A stretch of 64,000 nucleotides of DNA, taken from the NCBI GenBank assembly GCA_044375555.1, contig JBILML010000005.1, positions 38,191 through 102,190 of the forward strand, given 5' to 3'. Each line of letters opens with the position of its first letter. Position 1 is the stretch's first letter. Both the position numbers and the translations under genes were made by a program. The stretch comes from UBA967 sp044375555 (GTDB taxonomy: Bacteria; Verrucomicrobiota; Verrucomicrobiia; Chthoniobacterales; Terrimicrobiaceae). The notes under the pieces are model-generated. The model worked only from the letters and a program-made list of their open reading frames with translations, ran no database searches and was not told the DNA's origin. Shown here in pieces: positions 8,350-16,629 of the stretch.

Positions 8350-10611
8350 TCATCGGTTTTCTTTCTTCTCGGGCTTCGTCTCCTTGGACTTTTCTTTTTT
8401 TCCTCCGAGGAAATTGAAGAAGTTTCCGATGGGATTGGATTTGGGTTTGGCGGCGCCTGGCTGGGCTCCGGCGGTGGCTGGTTGGGCTTTTTCGACACGG
8501 GGTTGGGTTTTGTTTTGCACGCGGCCGGCTTCGTCTGCATCGGCGCGCACGGTTGGTTCGGCGGCGGGGCGGTTTTCCTGGCCAGTGGCCGAGGGGCTCT
8601 CGGCGGTCTCGCCGTCGTCGAAGAGTTTGTTGGTGGCGGCGACCTCGCGGCCGAAGTCGACGCTCTCGGTGAAAAGGAAATTGCCCTTGGCGGGTTCCAG
8701 CGCGGCGAGTTGGATGTCCTCCTTGCCGCTTTTGTATTTCTGGATTCCATCGAGAATTTTCGCGGCGATCGGAGCAGAGACGCCGCCGCCGGATTTCGCG
8801 CCTTGGACAAAAACCACGACGACATACTCGGGGTTTTCGAAGGGAGCGAAAGAGATGAACCAGGTGTGGTTGTCTTTCACTCCGGAGCGCCAGAACTGGG
8901 CTGTGCCGGTTTTTCCGGCGGTGGGAATGTCCGAGTTTTTGGCGCGGCCTGCGGTGCCGCCACCCTCGTTCACAACGCACCACATGCCTTGGCGCACATG
9001 GTTGACCTGGGCGGCGGTGAGACCGGCATCGGTGAGAAGATTTGAGCGCACGCGGGGAGGGTCTTGTTGAACCACTTTGCCGTCCTGCGAAACGATGCGG
9101 TCGATGAGTCGAGGGTAGTAAACGGTGCCGCCATTAGCCAGAGCGGCGGTGACGACGGCCATTTGAAGCGGGGAGGCAAGGACATCGCCTTGGCCGATGG
9201 CGGTGTTCGCTGTGAGGCCATTCGACCAGCGTGCGCGGGGATTGATATTGTTCAACCACTCGGGGCCGGGAAGGACGCCCGGGGACTCGCCGGAGATGGG
9301 AATGCCGGATTTTTGGCCGAGGCCGAGCATGTTGCCGATGGCGACGATTTGCTCGATGCCGGCGGCGTTGCCGAATTGGTAGAAGTAGGCGTTGCAGGAA
9401 ACCTTGATGGCGTCCTCGAGAGAGAGTTTGCCGTGGGTGCGTTTTTTTTCCGCGATCCAGCAGCGCATGTATTTGTCGCCGTATTGAACGCCTCCGTAGC
9501 AGGAGAAGGATTTGTCCTCGAGGCCCGCGCGCATGCCGGCGAGGGCGATGGGAATTTTATAGGTGGAGCCAGGCGCGTAGGCGCTGATGGCGCGGTTGAC
9601 CATGGGATTGGTTTCTTCCTTGTTGATATTTTTCCAATCCGTGGCGGAGATCGAGGGGATGAAAACATTCGGATCGTAGGACGGCACCGAGGCCATGGCG
9701 AGGATGTCGCCATTGCGCGGATCGAGGACCACGGCGGCACCGCGACCGACGACGCGCAGGGCCTGCTCGGCGATCGCTTGGATTTTTGCATCGAGAGTGA
9801 GGTGGACATTATTTCCTTGGACGGGTTCGCGCCGGCTGCTTTCGCCCTCGATCACGCCCTTGGCGTTGCGACGAAGGATTCGGGCGCCGGGCTTACCCTT
9901 GAGGTGCTCGTTCATCGAAAGCTCGATCTGGGCCTTTCCTTCGACATCGGGCTCGTAAAAGTTGAAAGAGCGCAGGTCGGGAAGTTTATCGAGGTCGCGA
10001 GGGGACCCGACATATCCGAGGATGTGGGCGGCCATGGAGCCGTAAACATACCAGCGGACGGGCTTGACGCTGACATTCACGCCGGCGAGGCCGAGGTTTT
10101 TTTCCGAAAAAAGGGCCATCTCATCGAAGTTCAGGTCTTGGCGGTAATTGTAGGGAACTTCCCGATTGGTGCGGTAGTGGATCTGAAGCGCATTGGCGCT
10201 GTAATCCTTGGCGACGCCGATTTCCTCAAGTCTGGGGATGACGGTTTCGGAAACAATTTTGACGACATCGGCCTCTTTGAGATCGCGGGGCATGTTGTGG
10301 ACCTTGCCACGGTAGCTCACCATCGGAACGGCCCCCTTGGCTTCCTTATAGGCGCGGACCATGTCGGGGAGGTAGAAATCCACTTCGAAGCTGGCGCGGT
10401 TTTCGACGAGTTTGATCCCGTTGCGATCGAGGATTTCGCCTCGGACGGCGGGGAGTCGGACGGTCACTTGCGAGCCGCTGCTAACGCGGGAGGCGTATTC
10501 GGACCCCTTGAGAACTTGGACTTCCCAAAGCCGCCAAGTGATGGCGCCCATTGAGACTAAAACCAAAAAACCAAGAAAGAGGATGCGGGATCCGGCGCGG
10601 GTTCGCTTCAT
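8350..10611 (-). CDS. mrdA: Penicillin-binding protein 2 (elongasome transpeptidase)
   Basis: This periplasmic DD-transpeptidase cross-links peptidoglycan during cell elongation, acting with MreBCD. One N-terminal membrane anchor (about residues 9-28) is followed by the PBP dimerisation region. The transpeptidase motifs are STYK (in APGSTYKIP), SCNAYF and KTGTAQ. At 753 aa it is longer than typical PBP2 because of a roughly 110-residue disordered tail rich in Ala, Lys and Glu, ending in a Lys-rich segment. ATG 10611 overlaps the mreD stop by 4 bases, which fixes the start. No rodA is seen in the window. Confidence 0.95.
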   Translation of the reverse strand: MKRTRAGSRILFLGFLVLVSMGAITWRLWEVQVLKGSEYASRVSSGSQVTVRLPAVRGEILDRNGIKLVENRASFEVDFYLPDMVRAYKEAKGAVPMVSYRGKVHNMPRDLKEADVVKIVSETVIPRLEEIGVAKDYSANALQIHYRTNREVPYNYRQDLNFDEMALFSEKNLGLAGVNVSVKPVRWYVYGSMAAHILGYVGSPRDLDKLPDLRSFNFYEPDVEGKAQIELSMNEHLKGKPGARILRRNAKGVIEGESSRREPVQGNNVHLTLDAKIQAIAEQALRVVGRGAAVVLDPRNGDILAMASVPSYDPNVFIPSISATDWKNINKEETNPMVNRAISAYAPGSTYKIPIALAGMRAGLEDKSFSCYGGVQYGDKYMRCWIAEKKRTHGKLSLEDAIKVSCNAYFYQFGNAAGIEQIVAIGNMLGLGQKSGIPISGESPGVLPGPEWLNNINPRARWSNGLTANTAIGQGDVLASPLQMAVVTAALANGGTVYYPRLIDRIVSQDGKVVQQDPPRVRSNLLTDAGLTAAQVNHVRQGMWCVVNEGGGTAGRAKNSDIPTAGKTGTAQFWRSGVKDNHTWFISFAPFENPEYVVVVFVQGAKSGGGVSAPIAAKILDGIQKYKSGKEDIQLAALEPAKGNFLFTESVDFGREVAATNKLFDDGETAESPSATGQENRPAAEPTVRADADEAGRVQNKTQPRVEKAQPATAGAQPGAAKPKSNPIGNFFNFLGGKKEKSKETKPEKKENR

Positions 10612-11159
10612 CTCTTGATGGTCCTCGCTTTGCGGGAGCCATCGGGAAGCAAACGATCCATGTGAGAAAGGGTCCAGTAGAACAATGGCGCGATGAGCGC
10701 CGCCATGACTCCGGGCGCCAAAATGCGCCAAGCGATGGCATTTTCCCAAATGAAGTCTCCCCGTTGCCAGGTGATCACCGCGAATTGGATGAAAAGATAA
10801 AGCGATGTGCCGAGGGCGCTCATGAGAACGAAAGGCAAGACATTGCCTTCCTTCATGGCGGGTTGGAACCCATTGGCGACACAGCCGGTGGACATGAAGT
10901 AGAGAATAGAGAAGCCAATCGGGATTTCAACCTTTCCACCCACGACATGCAGATACATCAGGTCGCTCAAAAACCCGGTGTAGAGCGCGGCGACAAGCAT
11001 CGCCGGGAAGGGCAGGACCATGGCCGAGTAGAAAAAAACCAGCGGCACCAACAAAATATGTGCCCCGTGCATGCCATCCATCGGCGGCATCCCGTGCTGG
11101 ATGATAAAAGCCAACACGACCCCGATGAAGAGTGCCGCAAGGTCGATCAGCGTCTTCAT
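10608..11159 (-). CDS. mreD: Rod shape-determining protein MreD
   Basis: This integral membrane partner of MreC in the elongasome has 183 aa with about five hydrophobic segments. Sequence conservation in MreD is low, so the call rests mainly on membrane topology and on position exactly between mreC and mrdA. It has 4-base ATGA overlaps on both sides, implying translational coupling. The C-terminus is short and basic. Confidence 0.9.
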   Translation of the reverse strand: MKTLIDLAALFIGVVLAFIIQHGMPPMDGMHGAHILLVPLVFFYSAMVLPFPAMLVAALYTGFLSDLMYLHVVGGKVEIPIGFSILYFMSTGCVANGFQPAMKEGNVLPFVLMSALGTSLYLFIQFAVITWQRGDFIWENAIAWRILAPGVMAALIAPLFYWTLSHMDRLLPDGSRKARTIKR

Positions 11160-11965
11160 TTTTTCCCAACCAGCACGAACACATCCTCGGTCGAGGCAAG
11201 ATGCACGGCGGGTTCCACAATGGCTTGGCCGTCGAGGGGACGGCGGATGAATTCTTTCACTTTGCCGATCACGACTCCGGGCGGGAAGGAGCCGTGGGCG
11301 ACACCCACAGTCATGACTTCCTGGCCGGGGGTGATCTCGGCGTTTTTGGACAAAAAGTTCATTTGAAGAAGTCCCGTGGCGTCGTCTTCCTGAACGCGAA
11401 ATCCGGAGACGATGCCCTGCTCGCGAGTGCCCTCGATCTTCGCGCCGATGCGGCAGGTTTCATCGGTGATCAACACCACGATCGCCTCGTTTTTCGAGAC
11501 CGTGGTGATTTTTCCAACGAGTCCGGCGTCGGTGAGGACGGGTTGATCGGCCTCGACGCCATCTTCGAAACCGCGGTTGATCCGGATCGTATTCCACCAA
11601 GTCGAGGCATCGCGCGAGATGACTTGTGCAGGCAGGAGCTTGAAGGAAGCGCGCTCGCGGAAATCCAAGGCGAGGCGGAGGCGGCTGTTCTCGGCCTGAA
11701 GCTCGCGAAGCAGGCTATTGGCGGCGCGGAGCTGGTTGTTTTCCGTGAGGAGTTGGCGATTTTCCACCTCGAGTTCGTCGAGAGTTTTGAGCCGTTGCCC
11801 GACCGAGCCGATGTTCTCTTGAACCGCAGAGCTCGTGCGAAGAAACGGTGAGAAAATCGACATGAACCCGGCTTGCAGGGATTGCATGGCCGCCGTGGAC
11901 AAAGTCGAAAGGTAGAGCACCACCGCGAGAACGGCGACGACCAGAGCGATGTGAAGTTTATTCAT
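11156..11965 (-). CDS. mreC: Rod shape-determining protein MreC
   Basis: This elongasome scaffold in the periplasm has 269 aa. It has one N-terminal membrane segment (about 5-27), a coiled coil (about 58-100, LEVENRQLLTENNQLRAANS) and a beta-barrel domain. Family phrases include WWNTIRINRGFEDGV, GLVGKI and PGVVIGKV. It lies 40 bases after mreB and overlaps mreD by 4 bases. Confidence 0.96.
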   Translation of the reverse strand: MNKLHIALVVAVLAVVLYLSTLSTAAMQSLQAGFMSIFSPFLRTSSAVQENIGSVGQRLKTLDELEVENRQLLTENNQLRAANSLLRELQAENSRLRLALDFRERASFKLLPAQVISRDASTWWNTIRINRGFEDGVEADQPVLTDAGLVGKITTVSKNEAIVVLITDETCRIGAKIEGTREQGIVSGFRVQEDDATGLLQMNFLSKNAEITPGQEVMTVGVAHGSFPPGVVIGKVKEFIRRPLDGQAIVEPAVHLASTEDVFVLVGKK

Positions 11966-12005
11966 CCAGATTCAGGAAGCGGAAGTTCCACTCCGATCCT
12001 CAGAA

Positions 12006-13043
12006 TCAACGCCCGTGCGGGCGCTCGGCAGAAACGGCCCGGAGGAATTTAATCTCCGAAAGAGCGCGTCCGGTGCCTTCCGCTACGGCGCTCAAAGGAT
12101 CCTCGGCGACATGCACGGGGAGGCCGGTGGCTTCCGAGAGCAGGCGGTCGAGACCGCGAAGGAGCGCACCACCGCCGGCCAGCACGAGACCGCGATCGAC
12201 CAAGTCGGCGGAGAGTTCGGGCGGGCAGCGCTCGAGCGTGATTCGCACGGAGTCGACAATTGTCGAGAGCGGCTCCATGAGCGCCTCGCGGATTTCCTGC
12301 GAGGTAATGGAAATGGTTTTGGGAAGGCCTGCCACGAGATCGCGGCCTTTCACCTCGAGGCCGACCTCCTTCTCGAGTTTGTAGGCAGAGCCGATTTTGA
12401 TTTTGATTTCTTCAGCGGTGCGCTCGCCAATCATGAGATTGTAGGCCCGCTTCATGTAGTTCGTGATCGCTTCGTCGAGTTCGTCACCAGCCACGCGCAC
12501 GCTGCGGCTGAAGACAATTCCGGAAAGGGAAATCAAGGCGACCTCGGTCGTGCCACCACCGATATCCACGATCATATTTCCTGCCGCATCCTGCACGGGG
12601 AGGCCGACACCGATGGCGGCCGCCATGGGCTCCTCGATCAAGTAAACCTCCCGCGCTCCGGCGTGGGTGGCTGAGTCCTTGACGGCGCGTTTTTCCACTT
12701 CGGTAATTCCGCTGGGAACGGCCACCACGACGCGTGGACGGACCATGCGGCGGCGGTTGTGAACCTTGCTGATGAAGTGGCGAAGCATGGCTTCGGTGAT
12801 CTCGAAATCGGCGATTACACCGTCCTTCAAAGGGCGGATGGCGACGATGTTGCCGGGCGTGCGGCCGAGCATTCGCTTGGCCTCGTTGCCCACAGCAAGG
12901 ACGCGATTGGTGCCTTGCTGAACCGCGACGACCGAGGGCTCGCGGAGAACGATGCCCTGGTCTTTGACATAAACGAGTGTATTTGCGGTGCCGAGATCGA
13001 TGCCTATGTCGCTCGAAAACAGTCCAAGAAGATTATCAAACAT
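12006..13043 (-). CDS. mreB: Rod shape-determining protein MreB (bacterial actin)
   Basis: This actin-like ATPase forms membrane-bound filaments that direct lateral wall synthesis. It has 345 aa. Phosphate 1 motif DIGIDLGTANT and phosphate 2 motif MIVDIGGGTTEVA are intact, as is the adenosine-binding VLAGGGALLRGLD. It is the first gene of mreB-mreC-mreD-mrdA-(rng), 152 bases downstream of leuB, and probably has its own promoter. Confidence 0.98.
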   Translation of the reverse strand: MFDNLLGLFSSDIGIDLGTANTLVYVKDQGIVLREPSVVAVQQGTNRVLAVGNEAKRMLGRTPGNIVAIRPLKDGVIADFEITEAMLRHFISKVHNRRRMVRPRVVVAVPSGITEVEKRAVKDSATHAGAREVYLIEEPMAAAIGVGLPVQDAAGNMIVDIGGGTTEVALISLSGIVFSRSVRVAGDELDEAITNYMKRAYNLMIGERTAEEIKIKIGSAYKLEKEVGLEVKGRDLVAGLPKTISITSQEIREALMEPLSTIVDSVRITLERCPPELSADLVDRGLVLAGGGALLRGLDRLLSEATGLPVHVAEDPLSAVAEGTGRALSEIKFLRAVSAERPHGR

Positions 13044-13141
13044 CGAATGGGATCAGGAATGGTAGCGGCTCTGGGTGTTCCGAAGGGGCTGGATTTAGTG
13101 CGCCACGGAGAAAGAGCCTTTTGAAGTAAATTGAGCCCAGA

Positions 13142-13170
13142 AGATTCAGATTCGCGGCGTTTCGCGTCAA
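13142..13170 (-). promoter_or_regulatory. Candidate promoter for the mre operon
   Basis: On the minus strand TTGACG (13170-13165) is followed by a 17-base spacer and GAATCT (13147-13142). The -35 is good and the -10 poor. It lies in the 152-base gap between leuB and mreB, leaving a leader of about 90 bases. Confidence 0.35.
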
Positions 13171-13195
13171 GGTTTTGTTTTTGCCTGACGCAAGT

Positions 13196-14302
13196 TCATC
13201 CCATCGCGCCAGCGATCGCGTCACCCATGGCCGAGGTGCCGACCAAAGTGGTGCCGGGTGTGTGGATGTCGCCGGTGCGGAGTCCCTTGGAAATCACGGA
13301 GTGGACGGCGTTTTCGATCGCGGCGGCGGCATCTTCGTGGCCGAGCGAGAACCGCAAAAGCATTGCGGCGGAGAGGATTTGGGCGATCGGATTGGCAATG
13401 CCCTTGCCCGCGATGTCGGGAGCGGTGCCGCCGCTGGGCTCATACATGCCGAACCGGGTGTCACCGCCGGTCGATTCCCCAAGGCTGGCGCTGGGCAACA
13501 TGCCGAGCGAGCCGGCGATCATGGCCATCTCATCGCTCAGAATGTCTCCAAAAAGATTTTCAGCGAGAATGACATCGAAAGACTTCGGGTTTTTGATGAG
13601 CTGCATCGCGGCGTTATCCACATACAGGTGCTTGAGGGCCACATCCGGGTAGTTGCGGGCGGTTTCGTTCACCACGCGGCGCCAGAGGACGCCATTTTGG
13701 AGGACATTCGCCTTGTCGATCGAGGTGACTTCGCCGCGGCGCTTGCGGGCGGCTTCGAAGGCGACCTTCGCGATGCGGCGGATTTCCGATTCCCAATAAA
13801 CCATCGTATCGACCGCGAAATCCTCGCCGTTCTCATGCTTGATGTATTTGGGTTCGCCAAAATAAAGGCCGCCGGTGAGTTCGCGCACGCAGAGGACATT
13901 GAAGCCGCCCTCGACGGTTTTCGGGTTGAGCGGCGAGGCGTGGGTTAGCTCCGGTAGGCAAATGGCGGGGCGGAGATTGGCAAAAAGCCCGAAATGTTTG
14001 CGGAGCGGCAGGAGAGCGGCGCGCTCGGGTTGCTCGGCAGCGGGTAGGGATTCCCACTTCGGCCCGCCGACGGAACCAAACAAAATCGCATCCGCTTTTT
14101 CGCATGCCGCGAGGGTTTCGGCGGGAAGCGCGCTGCCAGCCGCATCGATAGCGGCTCCGCCCACGAGCTTGTGGTCGAATTCCAGGCGGATGGAAAATTT
14201 CTTGGCGGCGATGTCGAGCACCTTGAGGCCCTCGGCCATCACTTCGGGGCCGATGCCGTCGCCGGCGAGAACGGCGATGCGGAATGTCTTGTCCTGATTC
14301 AT
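13196..14302 (-). CDS. leuB: 3-isopropylmalate dehydrogenase
   Basis: This NAD-dependent oxidative decarboxylase catalyses the third committed step of leucine synthesis. It has 368 aa, the usual length, from MNQDKTFRIAVLAGDGIGPEV. It carries the LeuB-specific GSVGGPKW block, the NLRPAICLPEL region, the catalytic EPKYIKHENGED-type Tyr/Lys environment, SIDKANVLQ and the cofactor site MYEPSGGTAPDIAG. leuA, leuC and leuD are not in the window. The start at 14302 is set by the family and lies 9 bases from a candidate -10. Confidence 0.96.
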   Translation of the reverse strand: MNQDKTFRIAVLAGDGIGPEVMAEGLKVLDIAAKKFSIRLEFDHKLVGGAAIDAAGSALPAETLAACEKADAILFGSVGGPKWESLPAAEQPERAALLPLRKHFGLFANLRPAICLPELTHASPLNPKTVEGGFNVLCVRELTGGLYFGEPKYIKHENGEDFAVDTMVYWESEIRRIAKVAFEAARKRRGEVTSIDKANVLQNGVLWRRVVNETARNYPDVALKHLYVDNAAMQLIKNPKSFDVILAENLFGDILSDEMAMIAGSLGMLPSASLGESTGGDTRFGMYEPSGGTAPDIAGKGIANPIAQILSAAMLLRFSLGHEDAAAAIENAVHSVISKGLRTGDIHTPGTTLVGTSAMGDAIAGAMG

Positions 14303-14310
14303 GGGCGGGC

Positions 14311-14339
14311 ATTCAAGCGCGGCGGGCGGGACGAGGCAA
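14311..14339 (-). promoter_or_regulatory. Candidate promoter for leuB, implying a very short leader
   Basis: On the minus strand TTGCCT (14339-14334), a 17-base spacer and TTGAAT (14316-14311) end 9 bases before the leuB ATG. If real, the transcript would be nearly leaderless. Confidence 0.35.
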
Positions 14340-14390
14340 GTTCGGCTTCCGGCTTGCTCCGGCGGGCGAAAATTTGTTTCTCTGCAGGTG

Positions 14391-15116
14391 ATGCCAATCA
14401 CTCGATCGAAAATTTTTGCCGCGCTGGCGATGCTAGCTCTCACCTCCTGCTCCTCGGTGAGTGTGGAAAAAATGCGTCACGCGATCCCTCCTCAGGAAGG
14501 GCCAAAAAAATCGCCGGACGAGATTTTGGTTCGACCTTTCAAGGTCACCAACGAGGCACTCCGCGTGGACCGCGAGTCGAAGGAATTGGAGGAATTCAAA
14601 ACGGAATTGTGCGATCGCTTGGCGCGGCAGACGGCCGAACGGTTGAAGAAACATGTGGCTCCCTCGCGGGTGGTGGCGGCGGGCGAGACTTTGCCTCGGG
14701 GAAATGTCTGGCTCGTCACCGGCGAGTTCCAGCGTGTGAACCAGGGAAGCCGCGCGCTTCGTAGCATTGTCGGCTTCGGCGCGGGCGGAACGAAGATGGA
14801 TACGGTCGTTCGCATTTACGATCTCTCGCAAGGCGAGCCTCGCGAATTTCTGAATTTCGAAACCACCGGCGGATCAAATTTCACTCAGGGCGTTCTTGGA
14901 GTTCTGACATTTCCTGTCGGCGGGCCGATGGCGTTTATGTCGCTCGCCAATGCGGTGGACGGCGTGCGAAGCGGCGTGACATTTGACACCAAACGCACGG
15001 CGCGCGAGACGACGGCGGTGCTTTCCGAATATCTCCAAAAACGCCGCGCGTTGGTGGGCAAAAAACCGATCAAGCCGAAGCGGCTCGGCCAAATGCCGGA
15101 GATGCTACCCGAGTAA
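14391..15116 (+). CDS. Lipoprotein with a DUF4410-like domain
   Basis: This predicted membrane-anchored lipoprotein has 241 aa. The signal peptide MPITRSKIFAALAMLALTSC puts the lipidated Cys at residue 20. The body resembles DUF4410: an early VRPFKVTNEALRVDR, a central GEFQRVNQGSRALRSIVGFG followed by KMDTVVRIYD, and a Gly-rich hydrophobic segment near 160-190. The family's molecular role is unknown to me. I prefer ATG 14391 over upstream frames because it opens a proper lipoprotein signal. It is divergent from leuB and its last 12 bases overlap the convergent HAD phosphatase gene. Confidence 0.85.
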   Translation: MPITRSKIFAALAMLALTSCSSVSVEKMRHAIPPQEGPKKSPDEILVRPFKVTNEALRVDRESKELEEFKTELCDRLARQTAERLKKHVAPSRVVAAGETLPRGNVWLVTGEFQRVNQGSRALRSIVGFGAGGTKMDTVVRIYDLSQGEPREFLNFETTGGSNFTQGVLGVLTFPVGGPMAFMSLANAVDGVRSGVTFDTKRTARETTAVLSEYLQKRRALVGKKPIKPKRLGQMPEMLPE

Positions 15117-15791
15117 ACACTCGACGACGCGCTCGGTCTCGGAAAAATCCCGAAACAAAAAGTCCGGCGTGTGCTCGGCGAGTTCCTCGAGCGAGTAATG
15201 TCCGGTAGCGATGGCGACCGTCTTGGCGCCGATCGCGCGGCCGCACTCGATGTCGCGCGGCGTGTCGCCAATCACATAAATTTTCTCGGGCGCAAACTCG
15301 ATGCCGTGACGGTCGAGCGCGCGAGCACGGGCAAATTTTCCAAGCTCGTTTCTCTCGTGGTGGTCATCGGCAAACGCGCCGAACTCGAAGTGGTGCCAGA
15401 CGCCGTAGTGTGTGAGTTTGATTTCCGCGCCGCGCACGATATTCCCTGTGAGCAGGGCGAGAACCGCCTCCTCGCGCTTGGCGAGGACTTCGAGCAACTC
15501 GATCATGCCGGGAAGAACGCGGCCGTTGTGTTTCGGCATCCGGGTTTCCAAGTGGCCGAGATATTCGTCGAGCAACGCGGTGATGTTTTCCGGGCTCGGC
15601 GCGAGGCCGTTTTTTTCCAACATGGCGACGGCGATTTTCTTGTCGGTCGCGCCGGCCAGCAGGATTCCACCCAAATCCTCGTCGATTCCGAAGCGGGCCT
15701 TCATCGCATCGCGCAAAGCCCATTCGCCCGCGCCTCCCGAGGCGATCAGCGTGCCGTCGATGTCGAACAGCAGAAGTCGGCGGTCACTCAT
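15105..15791 (-). CDS. HAD-superfamily phosphatase
   Basis: This is a Gph-like haloacid dehalogenase hydrolase of 228 aa. Motif I is LFDIDGTLI (nucleophile and acid Asp), motif II is LLTGN, and motif IV is YVIGDTPRDIECG. A helical cap lies between residues 15 and 85. Substrate is unknown; phosphoglycolate or pyrophosphate would be guesses. ATG 15791 overlaps the infC stop by 8 bases; an ATG three codons upstream (15800) is possible. It follows infC in one transcription unit, where rpmI would be expected in many genomes. Confidence 0.88.
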   Translation of the reverse strand: MSDRRLLLFDIDGTLIASGGAGEWALRDAMKARFGIDEDLGGILLAGATDKKIAVAMLEKNGLAPSPENITALLDEYLGHLETRMPKHNGRVLPGMIELLEVLAKREEAVLALLTGNIVRGAEIKLTHYGVWHHFEFGAFADDHHERNELGKFARARALDRHGIEFAPEKIYVIGDTPRDIECGRAIGAKTVAIATGHYSLEELAEHTPDFLFRDFSETERVVECLLG

Positions 15792-16392
15792 CCCCAGCAT
15801 CCTCGTCGTCCCCGTGGTCGTGATCGACCGGCTCGGGTTCGAGGATTTCGCCGTGTTTCGAGAATTTGCGGTGGCGCTTGTTGGCTGGGAGCGGGCTGAG
15901 CGTCATGCCGATCGCGCGGCCGACGAGCTTAGGATCCATGTCCACATGCGCCATGCCGGAGAGGTCGGTGCGAACCCGCTGGACGACATCCATGCCGAGT
16001 TCCTTGTGCGCCATTTCGCGGCCGCGGAACTGGAGTTGGATTTTCACCTTGTTCCCCTTGTCGAGGAAATCCTCGGCGTGCCGGATTTTTGTCAGGTAGT
16101 CGTGCTCGTCGATATTCACGCGGAATTTGACTTCCTTCACCTTGCTGACGGCGTGTTTTTTGTCTTTCTCCTGCTTCGAAAGGTCGTAGCGGAATTTGCC
16201 GAAGTCCACGATGCGGCAGACAGGTGGTTGGGCGTTTGGAGCGATCTCCACGAGGTCGAGCCCCAGACTGCGTGCTCGGCGAATGGCTTCGTCGAGGCGC
16301 AGGACGCCGAGTTGTTCATTGGTCGAGGCAAGAATCACGCGCACTTCGCGGGCGCGAATCCGCTCATTGATGCGAATATCCCGAATATTAAT
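15784..16392 (-). CDS. infC: Translation initiation factor IF-3
   Basis: IF-3 keeps the 30S subunit free and checks start-codon pairing. The first ATG in frame (16344) would cut off the conserved N-terminus. Reading upstream gives INIRDIRINERIRAREVR, exactly the family opening, and the frame begins at ATT 16392-16390 (a second ATT lies at 16386). I therefore set the start at the first ATT, which gives 202 aa. The purine-rich AGGGGA at 16404-16399 is spaced 6 bases away. A rare ATT start is the classical basis of IF-3 autorepression. The C-terminus has an extra acidic/His tail (HDHGDDEDAGDE). Confidence 0.95.
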   Translation of the reverse strand: MNIRDIRINERIRAREVRVILASTNEQLGVLRLDEAIRRARSLGLDLVEIAPNAQPPVCRIVDFGKFRYDLSKQEKDKKHAVSKVKEVKFRVNIDEHDYLTKIRHAEDFLDKGNKVKIQLQFRGREMAHKELGMDVVQRVRTDLSGMAHVDMDPKLVGRAIGMTLSPLPANKRHRKFSKHGEILEPEPVDHDHGDDEDAGDE

Positions 16393-16404
16393 AGCTGGTC
16401 CCCT
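16390..16404 (-). promoter_or_regulatory. Shine-Dalgarno and ATT start of infC
   Basis: On the minus strand AGGGGA (16404-16399), six bases, then ATT AAT ATT CGG. There is no ATG, GTG or TTG in frame between here and the conserved N-terminal residues, so a non-AUG start is needed for a full-length IF-3. Confidence 0.8.
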
Positions 16405-16629
16405 TTGGCTGGATGGTGAAAACGGAGCACCTTGGAATCAAGGCGTCCCGAAGATGGATGAGTGCGCGCGGTGTGCGCGTGAAAAAGTAACTCAAGCGCC
16501 GCATGCCGACGATTTGGAAATCTGTGTGAAGCAAAAACCTTTGCGGTCCATCATTTGAAGCGGACTAATGACAGCAATTGCCAAAGCACTGCAAGGGGTT
16601 TTTTTGGAAAAAATACAAACACCGGCGTG

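Noticed and set aside
8350..8430. A -1 frameshift at the A7 run linking mrdA to rng
   Set aside because: The rng frame is +1 of mrdA, so a standard -1 slip at the A7 run would enter a third frame instead. It is kept only as one option in the rng finding.
16393..16629. A small gene in the 237-base gap upstream of infC
   Set aside because: Short frames there have no start/RBS support or family-like text. The gap holds weak promoter-like sequence and a poor stem after the PHP-glycosyltransferase stop.
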